A DNA stretch of 64,000 nucleotides from Phalacrocorax aristotelis (lineage: Eukaryota; Chordata; Aves; Suliformes; Phalacrocoracidae), in the NCBI RefSeq assembly GCF_949628215.1, contig NC_134285.1:25806797-25870796 (forward strand). The letters are read 5' to 3'. Each line of letters starts with the position of its first letter. The first letter of the stretch is position 1. The notes under the pieces were generated by a model. That model was not told the origin of the DNA and searched no databases. It worked only from the letters and a program-made list of their open reading frames with translations. Below are positions 39,962 through 50,899 of this stretch, one piece after another. The translations under genes were made by a program, and so were the position numbers.

Positions 39962-41406
39962 GAACTTACTTCAACTTCACTTTATTGTTTTCTTAATAAA
40001 CTTCCTCTCCCCCGGAGGAATATAGTGTTATAGTCGTTAGCTTATCTCTTACTTCTGCAGTCCTTAAACGCTACGCTAACAGCGATGGAGCCCAACAGGA
40101 GGAAAATAAAAACAACCCAGAAACTACAATAGAAAGGCACTTCGAGACCGTTAGAATACTGATGTCCTGGAATGTGCAACAACGAACTGACGAAGGAGCG
40201 AGGAGATGTACACCGTACGCTGGCCGGGGTGGCCTGGTCAGTGGCCCGCGGCTATGCTGGGACAGTGGCAGCGCTGAGTAGCCGCTGTGCCCTGGCCCCA
40301 GGAGGGTAAGGGCAGGGAGACCAGCTCCCCGCAGGGCTGGGGGCTCCTTCCAGCGTGGAAAGGGCAGGATTGGACATACCCCCATGCCCCGGTTTGGGGA
40401 AAGCCATGGGCAAGGGGGTCCTGCCTGCACAGAGGCTGGGCACGTTGCCTGCTCCCGGCACTGCAGCAGCGTCCTGCCTGCCCCAACGTTGCCCCGTGGC
40501 ATGGAATGGGTCACCGGGAAACCTTGTTGCAGGGCCAGTGTGTCCCAAAGAGCAGGCCAGCCAGTGCCAACGTGCTGCCGGCAGCGGCCCTACTGGCACC
40601 TGGAGTCCTGCACGCGCTGCCTGCTGCCTGCATGTGCTTGCGGTACATGGTTAGGTATGAACGTAGCTAAACAGGGTGGCTCTGCCCCGGCGCGGAGCCG
40701 GCATGGCGAGCAGCACACATGGCCGTGTGCCTTGTCACGGGGAGGGCCGGGGAGGCGGCAGGGGGACGGGGGCAGCCACGGAGTGGGAGGGATGCAGGTG
40801 GACACCGGGCCAGTGTGTGCCCAGCCAGCTGGGCCTGGCACAGCAGGGACTGTGCCGAGGTGCCATGGCCATGGCACTGCCCGCAGCCACACCAGCCAGG
40901 TGGGGTTGGAGGGCACAGCTTGGTGCAGCTGAGGGCTGCAGGAGCAGTCAGTCCCCAAGCTGTCACCCCACTGTCCTCATGGCGGGGGCTGTGGCCCCCC
41001 ACACTGGCACCAGCAGTGCCGAGGCCTTGGGCAGGGAGACGCCGAGTCGGTGGCAGCAGATGAGCCCAACTAGGGCCCTGTCAGAGCAGGGGGCTGGTCA
41101 AGAAATAAATAGCGACATCTCCAGCTGCCCAGACCAGGGAGGGAGGAAGCAGGGGACACCCCCCCCCCACTACCCTGGGGATGCCCCCAGCATGGGGTCA
41201 CAGCTGGCTCTGGCCACCAAGGGATTATTGCTTTTCTCAGAAGAGTCCGTTCTTCTTTCGTGATGGTTAAAAGCACGAGCAAGGCTCTGCCAGGGCTGGG
41301 GGGTTTGGGTGGGGTGGGGGGAAAGAAGGGGGCAATACCCCCCCACCCCTGGGGAGCGGGATCTGCCCGCCTGGCCAGCAGCCGGCCCTGGGCATCGTCA
41401 AGCCCC
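39962..41406 (-). other. GLIS2: GLIS2 3' UTR
   Basis: About 1.4 kb from the GLIS2 stop to the AATAAA signal at 39981-39986 on the minus strand. AT-rich near its distal end and GC-rich in the middle. The extent is inferred from the first strong poly(A) signal. Confidence 0.65.
39981..39986 (-). terminator. GLIS2: GLIS2 polyadenylation signal (AATAAA)
   Basis: The plus strand reads tttatt, i.e. AATAAA on the minus strand, in an AT-rich context about 1.4 kb after the GLIS2 stop. A plus-strand aataaa also occurs at about 39995-40000, so both strands carry a hexamer here. Confidence 0.6.
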
Positions 41407-42194
41407 TCAATTCACGGTGGCAGGTTTGAGCAGCAGGGAGCCTGGGGGGATGAGCACCCACCCTGGCGGCAGCGCCTCGGGGCTGCCCGCCGAGCTGACG
41501 CCGGCCGAGAGATCAAGCACAGCCCCCGGCAGCAGTGCCAGGCTCTCAGGGGGCCCCCGAGGCCGCCCTGGCTCCGTCCTTTCGCCCCTCTCCTTCCGGC
41601 TCTCTGGCCCCTTGCCTGTTTTGGGTGGCCGCCCCTCAGCCCCACTGCCCTTCTCCCCCTCAGCCTTGGCCCCGCCGGCCAGCAGCGACATGACGGGCAG
41701 CCCCAGCCCTGCCGTGAAGGGCGAGGGCAGCAGTGGGCTCTTAGCCAAGTTCAAGGGGCCACCGTTGAGGGGCAGGATGGGGCCCGGCAGGGCAGGCAGG
41801 GCACCGGCAGCCCCGCAGCCCAAGGCGCTGAGGTCGAGCGGTGCTGGCGCCAAAGGGATTGGCAATGCCGGCAACCCTGGAGGAGCAAAGAGGGTGGCAG
41901 GGCTGGGGATCACGAGCTGCGCCCCATTAACGTAGGGCACCTCTGCCGAACCCAGGGGCGTTTTGGGAGGTGGGTGGACCTTGAGCATCTCTGGGTGCTC
42001 GGGGGAGACAAAATGGCCATGGGCTTTGATGTGCTTGCGGAGAGAGCTAGGATCGGTGTAGCGCTTGTGGCAGCCTGGCATCTTGCAGGAGTAGGGCTTC
42101 TCCACGTAGTGGGTACGGGTGTGCTTGAAGCGGTCGCTGGAGTTGGAGTAACGCTTGTTGCAGCCTTCGTAGGGGCAGATGTAGGGCTTCTCGC
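41407..42194 (-). CDS. GLIS2: GLIS2 last coding exon (zinc fingers 4-5 and C-terminus)
   Basis: Begins with completion of Gly then [20 protein letters not shown]; contains fingers 4 and 5 and the Pro-rich C-terminus; ends TVN stop. Acceptor ctgcag, phase 1 in. Confidence 0.97.
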
Positions 42195-44445
42195 CTGCAG
42201 GATGGCACAGCACACGGTCTGCCAGAAGCATGGCCAGCCTTACCTGGTCCCTTGTGATCCCCCACCCCAAGCCTCCCCGCTACCCCTGGGCAACTGTGGT
42301 GGCCAGCACTGACCTGTGTGTGAGCGGTTGTGGATTTTCAGGTTCTCCAGGCGGGAGAAGCTTTTGTTGCAGGTGGGGCAGCGATGCGGCTTCTCGTTGG
42401 TGTGCGTCCGGATGTGGATCAGCATCTTGTACCTGCCAGGGTTGGGGGGACATCACAGAGGATGGCCCCAGCCCCCAGGGCATCTTCTTGTCCCCGTGCC
42501 CTGGCTATGGGGTGGGGGGACAGGGACATCCAGGCCAGCACTGTCATCCAGCCCTCCCTGGACCTCACACCCCACACCGGGGGGCTGGATGGATGGAGAC
42601 CTCCCCCTGCACAGCCCCCAGTGCTGGGCTCCTGTCTCCCCACAGTGACCCAGAACCATCCCCCACGGACCCCAGACCCTGCCCTGGAGCCTGAAGCCCC
42701 CCCGCCCACCTGGCATTGAAGCCCCTGCCGTGGCGGGCACAGCCCTCCCAGTGGCAGCAGTACCCCGCATCCTTCTCAGGTTTGACGTGGAAGTCATTGA
42801 CGTGGTCCACCAGGTCTTGCAGGAGGTCAAAGAACTGGTTGCACTGTGGGCAGGAGGCTGGGGGTGAGGGGACCTGGTGGGGTGGGCATGGGGTGGGGCC
42901 TGGGACCCCCACCAGGGCCAGTTCCTGCCCCTCACCCCTCCCCAACTCCTGCCCATAACCTGTGCACAGCAGCACCAGCATCTGGGGAGATGGAAACACC
43001 CCCTTTCCCCCCCAGCCCTATATCACCCCCTAAACATCCCTGCATGGACCCCAGATCCCCATCACCCCCCTCCCACCCCACATTGCCCCCCACAAGCCCC
43101 ATAGAGCTCTGCCATGGCCTTCTAGCCCTACATCCCCTCCCCAGCCCCAAAATGTCACTGTGTAGCCCCCCCACTTCCACATGCACTGCCCCTCCATCCT
43201 CGCAGTGCCCCCATATTCTCTCCCGGCCCTTTATCACCACCTCCAGCTGCATAAAGCATAAGCACGACCCCCTCCAGACCCTGTACATTGCCCCCAGCTC
43301 CCCACTACCCTCCCTCCAGCCCTCAACTGTCCCTACTTGCCCCACCCCAGCTCCATATTTCTCCCCCCCCCACAAGCCCCACAGAGCTCTGCCACCGCAT
43401 TCCAGCCCGACGTCTTCTCCCCAGACCCGAAATGCATCTACATTCCCCCCGCCCCCCCCACTTCCCATGCCTCCCCCCCATCCTCACAATTCCCCTGTGT
43501 GGTCTCCCAGCCCCCCATCACCGCCCCCAGCCCCATAAAGCATTTCCATGGAACCCCCCCAGCCCCATAACCCCTTCCTCTCACCACCCCAGCCCCTGAA
43601 TCCCCCACCCCACGTTCCCCTCCAGCCCCCCCAGCCCTCCCTGCTGACCTTGGACCAGCGGCAGACGAGCTGCTTGGGCAGGGGCAGCTCGGGGGGGAGG
43701 CGCTTCTCTTTGCTGGGGGGCAGGAAGGCAGCGGGGGGCAGGTGCAGGGCCCCCCCTGCCCCCAGCGGCAGGAAGAACTGGAAGGAACTGGGGAGGCCGT
43801 CGATGTAGCGAAGGGACTGGAAATCCTGGAGCAGAGCCCCGGTGGGTGGTGAGGGACAGGGCCAAGCCGGATGGAGACCCCCAGAAACTCCAGAACCACC
43901 CAGAGACACACAACCCCCCAGAGGCCACCCCGGGGATGCCAGCAGGATTGGGGAGCGTGGCGGGGGGGGGCTGGGCACGACATTCACCCCGGGGTGCATG
44001 TACACGCTGCAGGGGGGCCGCCGAGGTTGGGAGCACGGTCCCCACTGCTGGGGACATCTCGGAAGGGGGGGAAGGCCATACTTACGTGGGGGGTGAGGGG
44101 GCCGGGCAGGTCCCCACTGCCCTGGCGCTCGGGGGAGAGCGAGGCGCTGCCGGCTGGAGACTCCGCGCCAGAGCGGGGCGAGAGGCTGAGATCCACCACC
44201 GGCACAGCAGCGAAATGCCCGTCCCGCGGCTCCACCAGCCTGGCGTGTGCCAGGAGGCCGGGGGACGGCGAGGCTGGCATGGCCCGGCGACCCCCCCGGC
44301 TCCCGCCTCGGCCATCCCTGGCCGGTGGGGCGTCTGGGCGCTGGGGACCACGGGGTCGGGGGCCGGGGGGACCCCGTTTCTCCCGGGCGGCTCGCAGCTT
44401 GGAGATGCTCAGCTTGAGGTCCAGCGGCTCCTCCAGTGAATGCAT
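41407..44445 (-). CDS. GLIS2: GLIS2, GLI-similar zinc finger 2 (complete spliced CDS)
   Basis: GLIS2 is a nuclear Kruppel-like factor of the GLI/ZIC/GLIS superfamily that both represses and activates transcription. In mammals it maintains kidney tissue, and its loss causes nephronophthisis type 7. Five coding exons join in frame to 525 residues (human 524, from memory). The N-terminus [20 protein letters not shown] is the conserved repression-region start. Five C2H2 fingers occupy about 175-322 and all Cys/His ligands are present: CRWSKC...HVNDFH, CHWEGC...HIRTH, CPTC...HNRSH, CPYEGC...HTRTH and CKMPGC...HIKAH. The C-terminal half is Pro/Leu/Gly-rich (LPLPLAP-like segments) and ends LLKPATVN. 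The start codon has A at -3 and lies 16 bases inside an exon beginning at a cccgcag acceptor. It is convergent with PAM16 and head-to-head with TFAP4. Confidence 0.97.
42314..42432 (-). CDS. GLIS2: GLIS2 coding exon 4 (zinc fingers 2-3)
   Basis: Encodes [20 protein letters not shown] and then [19 protein letters not shown]. Acceptor ggcag, donor gtcagt; phase 2 in, 1 out. Confidence 0.97.
42710..42843 (-). CDS. GLIS2: GLIS2 coding exon 3 (end of finger 1, start of finger 2)
   Basis: Encodes [20 protein letters not shown] and then [20 protein letters not shown] and GFNA. Acceptor cacag, donor gtgggc; phase 0 in, 2 out. Confidence 0.97.
42844..43648 (-). other. GLIS2: GLIS2 coding intron with C-rich low-complexity sequence
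   Basis: About 0.8 kb, strikingly C/A-rich on the plus strand, with recurring ccccagccccata and ccccccac phrases. It is degenerate low-complexity sequence rather than a clean tandem array. I see no other feature. Confidence 0.6.
43649..43825 (-). CDS. GLIS2: GLIS2 coding exon 2
   Basis: Encodes [20 protein letters not shown] and on to [11 protein letters not shown], where the first zinc ligand of finger 1 lies. Acceptor ctccag, donor gtcagc; phase 0 in and out. Confidence 0.97.
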
Positions 44446-44461
44446 GGTGCCAGGGCAGGCG
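44086..44461 (-). CDS. GLIS2: GLIS2 coding exon 1 (with 16 bases of 5' UTR)
   Basis: The ATG is at 44445-44443. Encodes [20 protein letters not shown] through [20 protein letters not shown] to [10 protein letters not shown]. Acceptor cccgcag, donor gtaagt; phase 0 out. The middle (residues 24-75) is Arg/Gly/Pro-rich and diverges from human. Confidence 0.95.
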
Positions 44462-44463
44462 CT

Positions 44464-47400
44464 GCGGGGAACACGTGGGGGTCACCGCGGGGATGGGGAG
44501 CACCAGTGCCACCCGAAGCATTGCCCCAGCCCGGCCCGACGGCAATTCCCCTCTCTGCTCTGGGCCGGAGACCCACAGGGTGCCGGCGGCCGCGGTGCTG
44601 GCATGGGGACGGTGCCGTCCCTTCCGGCCACCCTTCCGCGGCCCCCTCCCGCGGCGGGCAAAGGGCAGGGCACGGCACCGGGGCCCCCCCCCCCGGCCCC
44701 TTGGTGTCCCCAGCGTGCCCTTCTCCGTGCCGCCAACCCCCGGGGCCGGCACAGCCCCTTGGCCCATTACCAAACCCTGCCTGGGGTTGCCAAGCCCCCG
44801 GGCACCCGCGTCCCTGGAGCTGCGGCGTCCCCGTTCTGCCTCCCCCTTCCCCCCCCCCAAGTCAATCTGTCCGTCCCTGCGGGCCTGCCCTAGCGAGGCC
44901 TTTCCCAGCGGCAGAGGAGGGCGGTGGCGGCCACCAGACCAGCGGTGACCCGGGCGGCCGAGCCCGCTGGCCCCAGCCCCGGAGACGGCAGAGCTTCCTC
45001 CCCCGCCGGGGCCCCTTCCCCGCCGGCCAACGCCGCTGCCTGCCGGGGCCGGGCAGGGGCCGCCTGCCGCACAGCGCGGCACAACACGGCACCGCATGGC
45101 ACGGCACCGCATGGCACGGCACGGCTGCTGCCTGCAAGCACCCCCCCCACACTTCCCAGGATGTGTTGGGGGACCCCGACGCCCCCATGCCACTGTCCCC
45201 AGGGTGACAGCTCCATAGTGCCAGGCCACCTCACGCCCCCACCCCCCAAAACTGGCACCCCCGTGGCTCGGTTGCCACACATCTGGCATGCAGCAGAGAA
45301 CGGGGCAGCTCAGTGCAGGAGTGAGCGCCCGAGCCCGACCCGCAGCAGCGCCAATCCGGTCCCCTGGCTGCGCCCCCCCGTCGGCCACCCGCATCGCCCG
45401 GGGCAGGATGGGGGCGGCTGAGGGGCCATGGCGGGGGCACGGCGCACCCAGCACACGTGGCAGTGGGCCCCCACCCCGCCCCGGGGGGCCCGGCCCCCGC
45501 CCCGCCCTGCCGGCGGGGCCCCCCTGCGCTGGCGGGGGTCCAGCCCGGCTCAGACGCTGAGGAATGCGGAGGAGCTGCAGGGGGCGTGGGGCCCGGCTGG
45601 CAGGGCGGGGTACCCCCTGCCTGCACCCCCACGCCCCCGCAGCAGTATCCCCATCCTGGCCGTGGGCTAGTCCCATGCTGGGTCCCTGTCCCAAGCTCCT
45701 ATAGGGGGAGGATCTGCCCCATAGCAGGCTCCCCTGCCCTTCGGTGGAGACACCTCCCTGAGCCCCTCTGTGGCCTTGGGGCCTGCCCCATAGCAGGGTC
45801 CCTCCTCTCTAATGGGAGGTCCTCTCCTGAGCCTCCACCTCTTCCTATAGCTGTGGGGCCTAGCAGGGTCCCTGCCCTCCAGGGGGTCCTCACCCTGCAC
45901 CCCACAGCGTTGCCTGCCCTATAGGGTGTCCCCACCCTGCGTTCCCCATGGTTCTTGAGCTCCAGTCATGTGCCCCACAGCCTGGTGGCACAGCTCAAGA
46001 ACAGACAGACGGATGGACGGAGGGCAGGATCCCACAGCTGGGATGTCGGAGCAGGACCCCCAGCTGAGGAAGCAGGACAGAGCCCCGGCAGACCCCAGAG
46101 ATGGGGGTCCCGCAGGGGTGCCGGGCAGAGCATCGAGTCTGGTCCTACCGTGATGGCCATGTGCCCACATCCCCAGGGGATGGAGTTCGGGGTGGGGTTC
46201 CGGGGCGGGCCATGCCGGGCAGGGGGGCCACGGCCGGCCCCGGGCGGGGCGGGTGGGAAAGGGGCCTCCAGCCGCTGACGCCACGGCTCCCAGCGCGGCC
46301 GCGGGCAGGCGGCTGCCAAACCACGCGGCCCCGCCACCGCCGCCGGCGCTCCTGGGAACCGGCCCCGAGCGAAGCCGGGGCGCCGCAGGGGCCCCGCCAG
46401 GATGGGGACGGGGATGAGCCCCGCGGTGGCTTGGCCGGCTGCCCCGGCCGCCCCAGCACCTGCGGCCCCCGCACGAGGCCCCTGCCTGCTCCCCCCCCCC
46501 CCCCCCGGCCTCTCCTGCCCGCGCCAGGCGCTGCCAGCCCAGCCCCGGCCCAGCTTCCCCTCCAGCCGCCCAGCGAGCACCCACCCCCCCCGCCGCGCTA
46601 GTTCAAACCAGTCCAGCACGCCGCTGGGCACAGGGGCTTCCCAGTCCAGGCGGGGGCTGTTCAGATGGAACCCGGGCATGGGGGGAGCCCACCCAGCTCT
46701 GCCAACCAGGCTGGGGTACCCCGGGGGCCACTAGGCCCCCCACATTGCCCAGCCAAGTGGCATGGCCGGGGGGGACCTGGGGTGACCCCAGTGCAGCCGG
46801 CGGGGTGCCAGGTATCCAGGCCACCCTGCTGCTGGCATGGCTGGGGTGTCCCCATCCCCCCCCAACCCCAGCCCCAGCTGCGGCACAAAACCCTCCAGGA
46901 ATAGCACGGGCAGGCTGCGGGGCAGAGACTTCCCGGCGGCAAGGGATGCCAACGCCAGGCCCGCACTGCCCTGAGAGGGGACTTGGCGAGCCAGGAGTGG
47001 TGCCAGTGCTGCAGGCACCCGCTCAGGGCCCCCCGCCCCACCGTGGCGGCATGCCTCTGCCTGCACTTGGCAGGGTGGGCAGCGGCAGGCTGGCACTGCT
47101 GCGAAGGTCGGGCAGCCACCAGAGACCCCTGTGCAGGGCCGGCGTGGGTGGGTTTACAGGATCTGGCCCTGCTGCACAGGTCTGCGCTGCCGCTGCTGCC
47201 CAGGTCACCATCCCCACAGCTGCCGGGCAGGACATGGCCACTGTGGGTGGCACTGGCACTGCCGCTCCTCACCGGAGCTCACTGGTGCTGCTAGGGCTGG
47301 GGGCCCACGTCCTGCTGGTGGCTCCATCTTGTCACTGTCCCCCCAGCACCCACCACCCAGGCTGATGGCAGCCCCCAATGGCAGACCCGGGAGTGGCCAT

Positions 47401-48606
47401 GGCTCTGTCCCCTGGTCCCCAAACTGAGGCTGGTGCCACAGTCCCCTCTTGCCAGGCGCATGGTGGCTCAGGCCCCTGGCTCAGCCAGGGGTTTGAGACC
47501 AGCCCACTCCCCAAGGAGCCACCCCACGGGGGTGCCACCAGTATCAGGCACCCTGCCACCTCTGCACTGGGACATGGCTGGACAGGAGCAGGGACGGGAG
47601 CAGGGCTGGTCCCCAGTCACCCAGCGGATCAGATCCTCAGGCACGGCAGCCATGAAGGCCCCTGGTGGGGGGACACGGGGACCCTGGGCTCGGGGGATGC
47701 TGTCACAGCAGGGTGACACAAAGGAACAGGGAAGAGGAGATGGCCACTTGCAGGGGGGGTTTCTCCATGCAGGGCAGGGGATGAGCCCCTGCAGCAGCAC
47801 TCAGGGACATTGAGGACAATTTGTGGCAGCCCTTGGCCCCTGCTGCTGGTCCCTCAGGGAGGGGGTCACCCCAGCCGGGCCCCCAAAACCCCCCGTGCTG
47901 GCACAGCCTGGGCTCGGTCACCCCACACCTCTGCTCCACAAGCTCGTGGGATCCCAGCCCCCAGTGATAGGGACTGGGGGTGATGGGTGGCTGCCAGGCA
48001 GTGGCACTGCCGGCATGGGGCCCGGCTGGGGCTGCCAGCCAAAGCCACCCCTTTGCCCTCCCGAAACAGTGGGGACACCAGTGGGTCCCCGGGAGTGGCC
48101 ATGGCCAGGCAGAGCCACCGAGCACGTCCCCTGCCACAGCCCCTGCTTCGCGGCCAAGGTCAGGACACCCGCCCCGGGTGTGGGGGGACAGCGGGTGACT
48201 GCCACCACCCCCCCGGGGGGCAGCAGGGGCGTCCCCCTCTCTGCACATCCCCGACACCCGCCCAGTCTCCCCCGGGGGACCCCTACTGCCTCCTCCCTCA
48301 CTCCCCCCCAACCCGTGCCCCGGGGCTGCAATGGGGCCACGTCGTGTGTGTCCCCCCCCAAACCGCCCCCCACGGCGGGAGTGGGGTGCTGCAGGTGCCC
48401 GGCCAAGGACAACCCCCCCTCCTCACCCCCCCCCGGGGCGGGGAAGGGGCTTCCCGGGAGGGTGTTCCCCGTCGTCCCCCCCCGGTGGTGGTGGTGGTGG
48501 TGGTGGTGGTGGTGGCGGCGGCGGCGGCATCATCATCATCATCATCCTTCCCCCCCCGCGGGCGCGGCGGCGCGACAAAGCGCCGGGCCCCGGTGCGCGA
48601 TCGTAC
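44464..48606 (-). other. GLIS2: GLIS2 5' intron
   Basis: About 4.1 kb, very GC-rich. It holds short local repeats (ggcaccgcatggcac-type at about 45085-45125; a cctgccccatagcagg-type duplication at about 45705-45800), long C-runs, and a composite trinucleotide repeat at its 5' end. The open frames here, some over 100 codons, look like chance products of GC richness. I recognise no exon. Confidence 0.6.
48484..48546. repeat. composite trinucleotide repeat (GGT)10(GGC)5(ATC)6
   Basis: Three perfect arrays abut: GGT x10 (48484-48513), GGC x5 (48514-48528) and ATC x6 (48529-48546). They lie about 60 bp inside GLIS2 intron 1, next to the predicted first-exon donor. Confidence 0.95.
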
Positions 48607-48840
48607 CTGCGGTGGGGGCTCAGCGCCGGCGGCGGGCAGGGAGCAGGGCGGGGAGCGGGACTTGGCGGAGCCGGGCTTGGCGGAGCGGGCCCCCCCGCTG
48701 CCGGGCCGCCGGGCCGCTCCGCCACATCTGCAGGGGCTGGGGGCGGCGGCAGCGGCGGGACTCGCCCCCCCCCTCCCCGCTCCCCCGGGCGGCGGCGGCG
48801 GAGGGCGGCGGCGGGGCGGGGGCTCTGCCCGCCGTGATTT
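48607..48840 (-). other. GLIS2: GLIS2 non-coding exon 1 (predicted)
   Basis: A good minus-strand donor, ccgcag|gtacga, lies at 48607/48606 inside a CpG island upstream of the coding exons. The 5' limit is unknown. Another first exon in the same island is possible. Confidence 0.4.
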
Positions 48841-49330
48841 ATGGCCGCCCCGCACCGACCGGCCCGGCCCCGGCTGCGGGCGGGAGTTGGGCGGGGGCCG
48901 GGGCCGGCCCCTCCCCGCCACGGGGGGCATGGGGGGGGACACCTTCGCATCGTGGGGGGACACACACGCACGGAAACGCAGGGACACCCCACCTCCCCTC
49001 GCAAGGTCACCCCGGCGCTGCGGCAAAGCCGAGCCCCCCCCGGGTGTGTCCGTATATCCCCCCCTCGGGGACGGGGCGGGGGGGACGCCGGCGGCGCGGT
49101 GGGGCGGGCGGCGCCCACCGGAGCGGCCTTCCTGCCCCCCCGCCCGGGCACCAGGGACGGCGGGGGGGGGGGGGGGGGCGACACGCCGCGGGGGGGGATC
49201 CCCCGCCCCGCAGGAGCGGCGCCGCCCGCCCGCGGCGTGACGTCACAGAGCACGGCTGGCGTCACGCCTGGCGGGGGCCTCCGCATGACGTCACCGCCGG
49301 GGGGGTTGTCCCGGGGCGGCGGGGGCCGCG
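48841..49330. promoter_or_regulatory. GLIS2: CpG island / GLIS2 upstream promoter region
   Basis: Extremely CpG- and G-rich DNA upstream of the predicted GLIS2 first exon, with several GC boxes and the two CREs listed separately. The transcription start is not resolvable by eye. Confidence 0.5.
49238..49293. promoter_or_regulatory. two perfect CRE sites (TGACGTCA)
   Basis: The palindrome tgacgtca occurs at 49238-49245 and again at 49286-49293, 48 bases apart, with a half-site-like ggcgtcacg between them. Full CREs in CpG islands are typical CREB/ATF promoter sites. Which flanking gene they serve is not shown. Confidence 0.6.
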
Positions 49331-49374
49331 GCTCCTTCCGGCGGCAGGATGTGGCGGGGCCGGTCCGGATGCTG

Positions 49375-49745
49375 CAGCCCTCCGGGGGGGGGACGGGGGA
49401 CTCCCCCGCCGGGGCCCGCTGGGCGGGGGACGGGGGCTGGCCCACGCGGGGAGCCGGGGACACGCCCCACCAGTGGGGATTTTGCGGGGGGGGGAGAGGG
49501 GAAGCTGCTGTGTCCCCGACGCCCCCGCTACAAATTGCGGGGGATACCGGGGGGGCGGAGCTCTCCCACGCGGTTGGCCGAAGTCATACCCCACCCGTGG
49601 TTTTTTTTTTTTGGGGGGAGCTGCTGTGTCCCCGACAGCCCCGCCACAAAACGCAGGGACACACGTGGAGGGGGGGGCAGTGCTCTCCTACGCGGGTGGA
49701 TGAAATCGCACCCACCCATTTTTTTTTTTTGCGGGGGGGGGGAGC
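49375..49745. repeat. tandem triplication, unit about 120 bp
   Basis: Two clear adjacent copies begin at about 49501 and 49619, each with agctgctgtgtccccgac, then a cacaaa/tacaaat core, a ctctcc-acgcggttgg/gtgga segment, cacccgtgg/cacccattt, a T-run and a G-run. A more diverged copy with cccacgcgggg and gccccaccagtgggg precedes them (about 49375-49500). Confidence 0.8.
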
Positions 49746-49749
49746 AGTG

Positions 49750-50880
49750 ACCTCCTCCCCCTCCCTGTGCTCCACAGCTGCCACCACATTCTCACCCTTA
49801 TATTTCCTTTCTTGAGTTTTTTTCCCCCAAAAGGAGGGGGATAGCACCCCAATGGCTCTTCCCCCCCCAGAATAAATGGGAGTGGGATGAGGGGGGATTG
49901 GGGGGTGCAGGGGGGGCTTTGATGCCACCCACAGAGTAGAGGTGGCCCCAGTGGGGATGATGGGGTCATGGAGGATGACAGGGTTGCTCAGTGTCCCCTC
50001 CCTTTGGGCCACCGGCGCCTCTTCACCTGCTCCTCCCAGTCCCAAAATCCTCCCAGATGGGGGCACGTGCCCCCCCCCCACCCCAGGGACATCCCTGTCC
50101 CCAGCATGCAGGCAGGAGGCAGTCAGGGACAGCTGCCAGCATGGTTTTGGGGACCCCCCTGGCTGCCTGGCAGTGGAGTGGGGCTCTCTAGGGGTGGTGG
50201 GGAGCCACGGCAGAGGGCAGAGGGGTCGCTTTGTGCCCCCCACCTCCAGACTGGCCAACTGCCTGCGCTGAGCACTGCGGCCTGGCCAGACCCTTGCCAG
50301 AGTGCTGGCTGCCAGCACCTGGCCCCCAGCCAGCCTGGGGGGGGACACGGCGGGGGGCGGACACGGCAGGGGGGTACACGGGTGTTCCCATGCTGTGGGG
50401 GGGACCCCGAGCCCCCGGCAGAGAGGCCTCCAGCAGAGGGATGGGCAGGGGGCCCGGCGGAGGGGACGGGGACAGGCAGGGTGCAGCAGAACCTGTCCTG
50501 CCAGCTCCCTAGTGGGGCTGGGCTGGGGCGCTTTTGGGCGAGGGGGTGTGCCCACCCTGTGCCGCAGGACCCAATCCTGCCCACCCAGGGTGCCAGGCCA
50601 GCTCCAGGACACCCCCCCGGCACCCTCAGGGGCTCCCCATGGCTCAGCTCAGGTGGCCCTGACCCCACACAGGTCCCGGGGGTCCCTGAGGTTCCATGGC
50701 TCCTGCTGGCCCCTGATTGCCCTGTGCCCTGCCGGCAGCCCTCACAGCCCCCACCAGCCATGTCACCCCTGTCACCCTCAGCCTCCCCAGCCCCATGGTG
50801 GGTGATGGCCTGTGGGGCCTTCGTGGGGTGGGGGGGCCCAGCACCCCGAGGAGAGCAGCCAGGCAGGGGGCTGGGGCTGG
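49750..50880. other. GLIS2-TFAP4 intergenic sequence
   Basis: GC-rich sequence between the triplication and the pentamer array, AT-richer at 49780-49830. I see no exon, RNA or transposon. Confidence 0.6.
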
Positions 50881-50899
50881 GGCTGGGTGGGCTGGGGTG

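Noticed and set aside
43484-45694. 736-codon minus-strand frame overlapping GLIS2
   Set aside because: Only 43649-43825 within it is real coding sequence (GLIS2 coding exon 2). The rest is intron, and part of it overlaps GLIS2 coding exon 1 in another frame.
47823-49703. 626-codon open frame on + in the GLIS2 CpG island
   Set aside because: Low-complexity Pro/Arg/Gly product of extreme GC content, crossing the trinucleotide and tandem repeats; several other frames are equally open.
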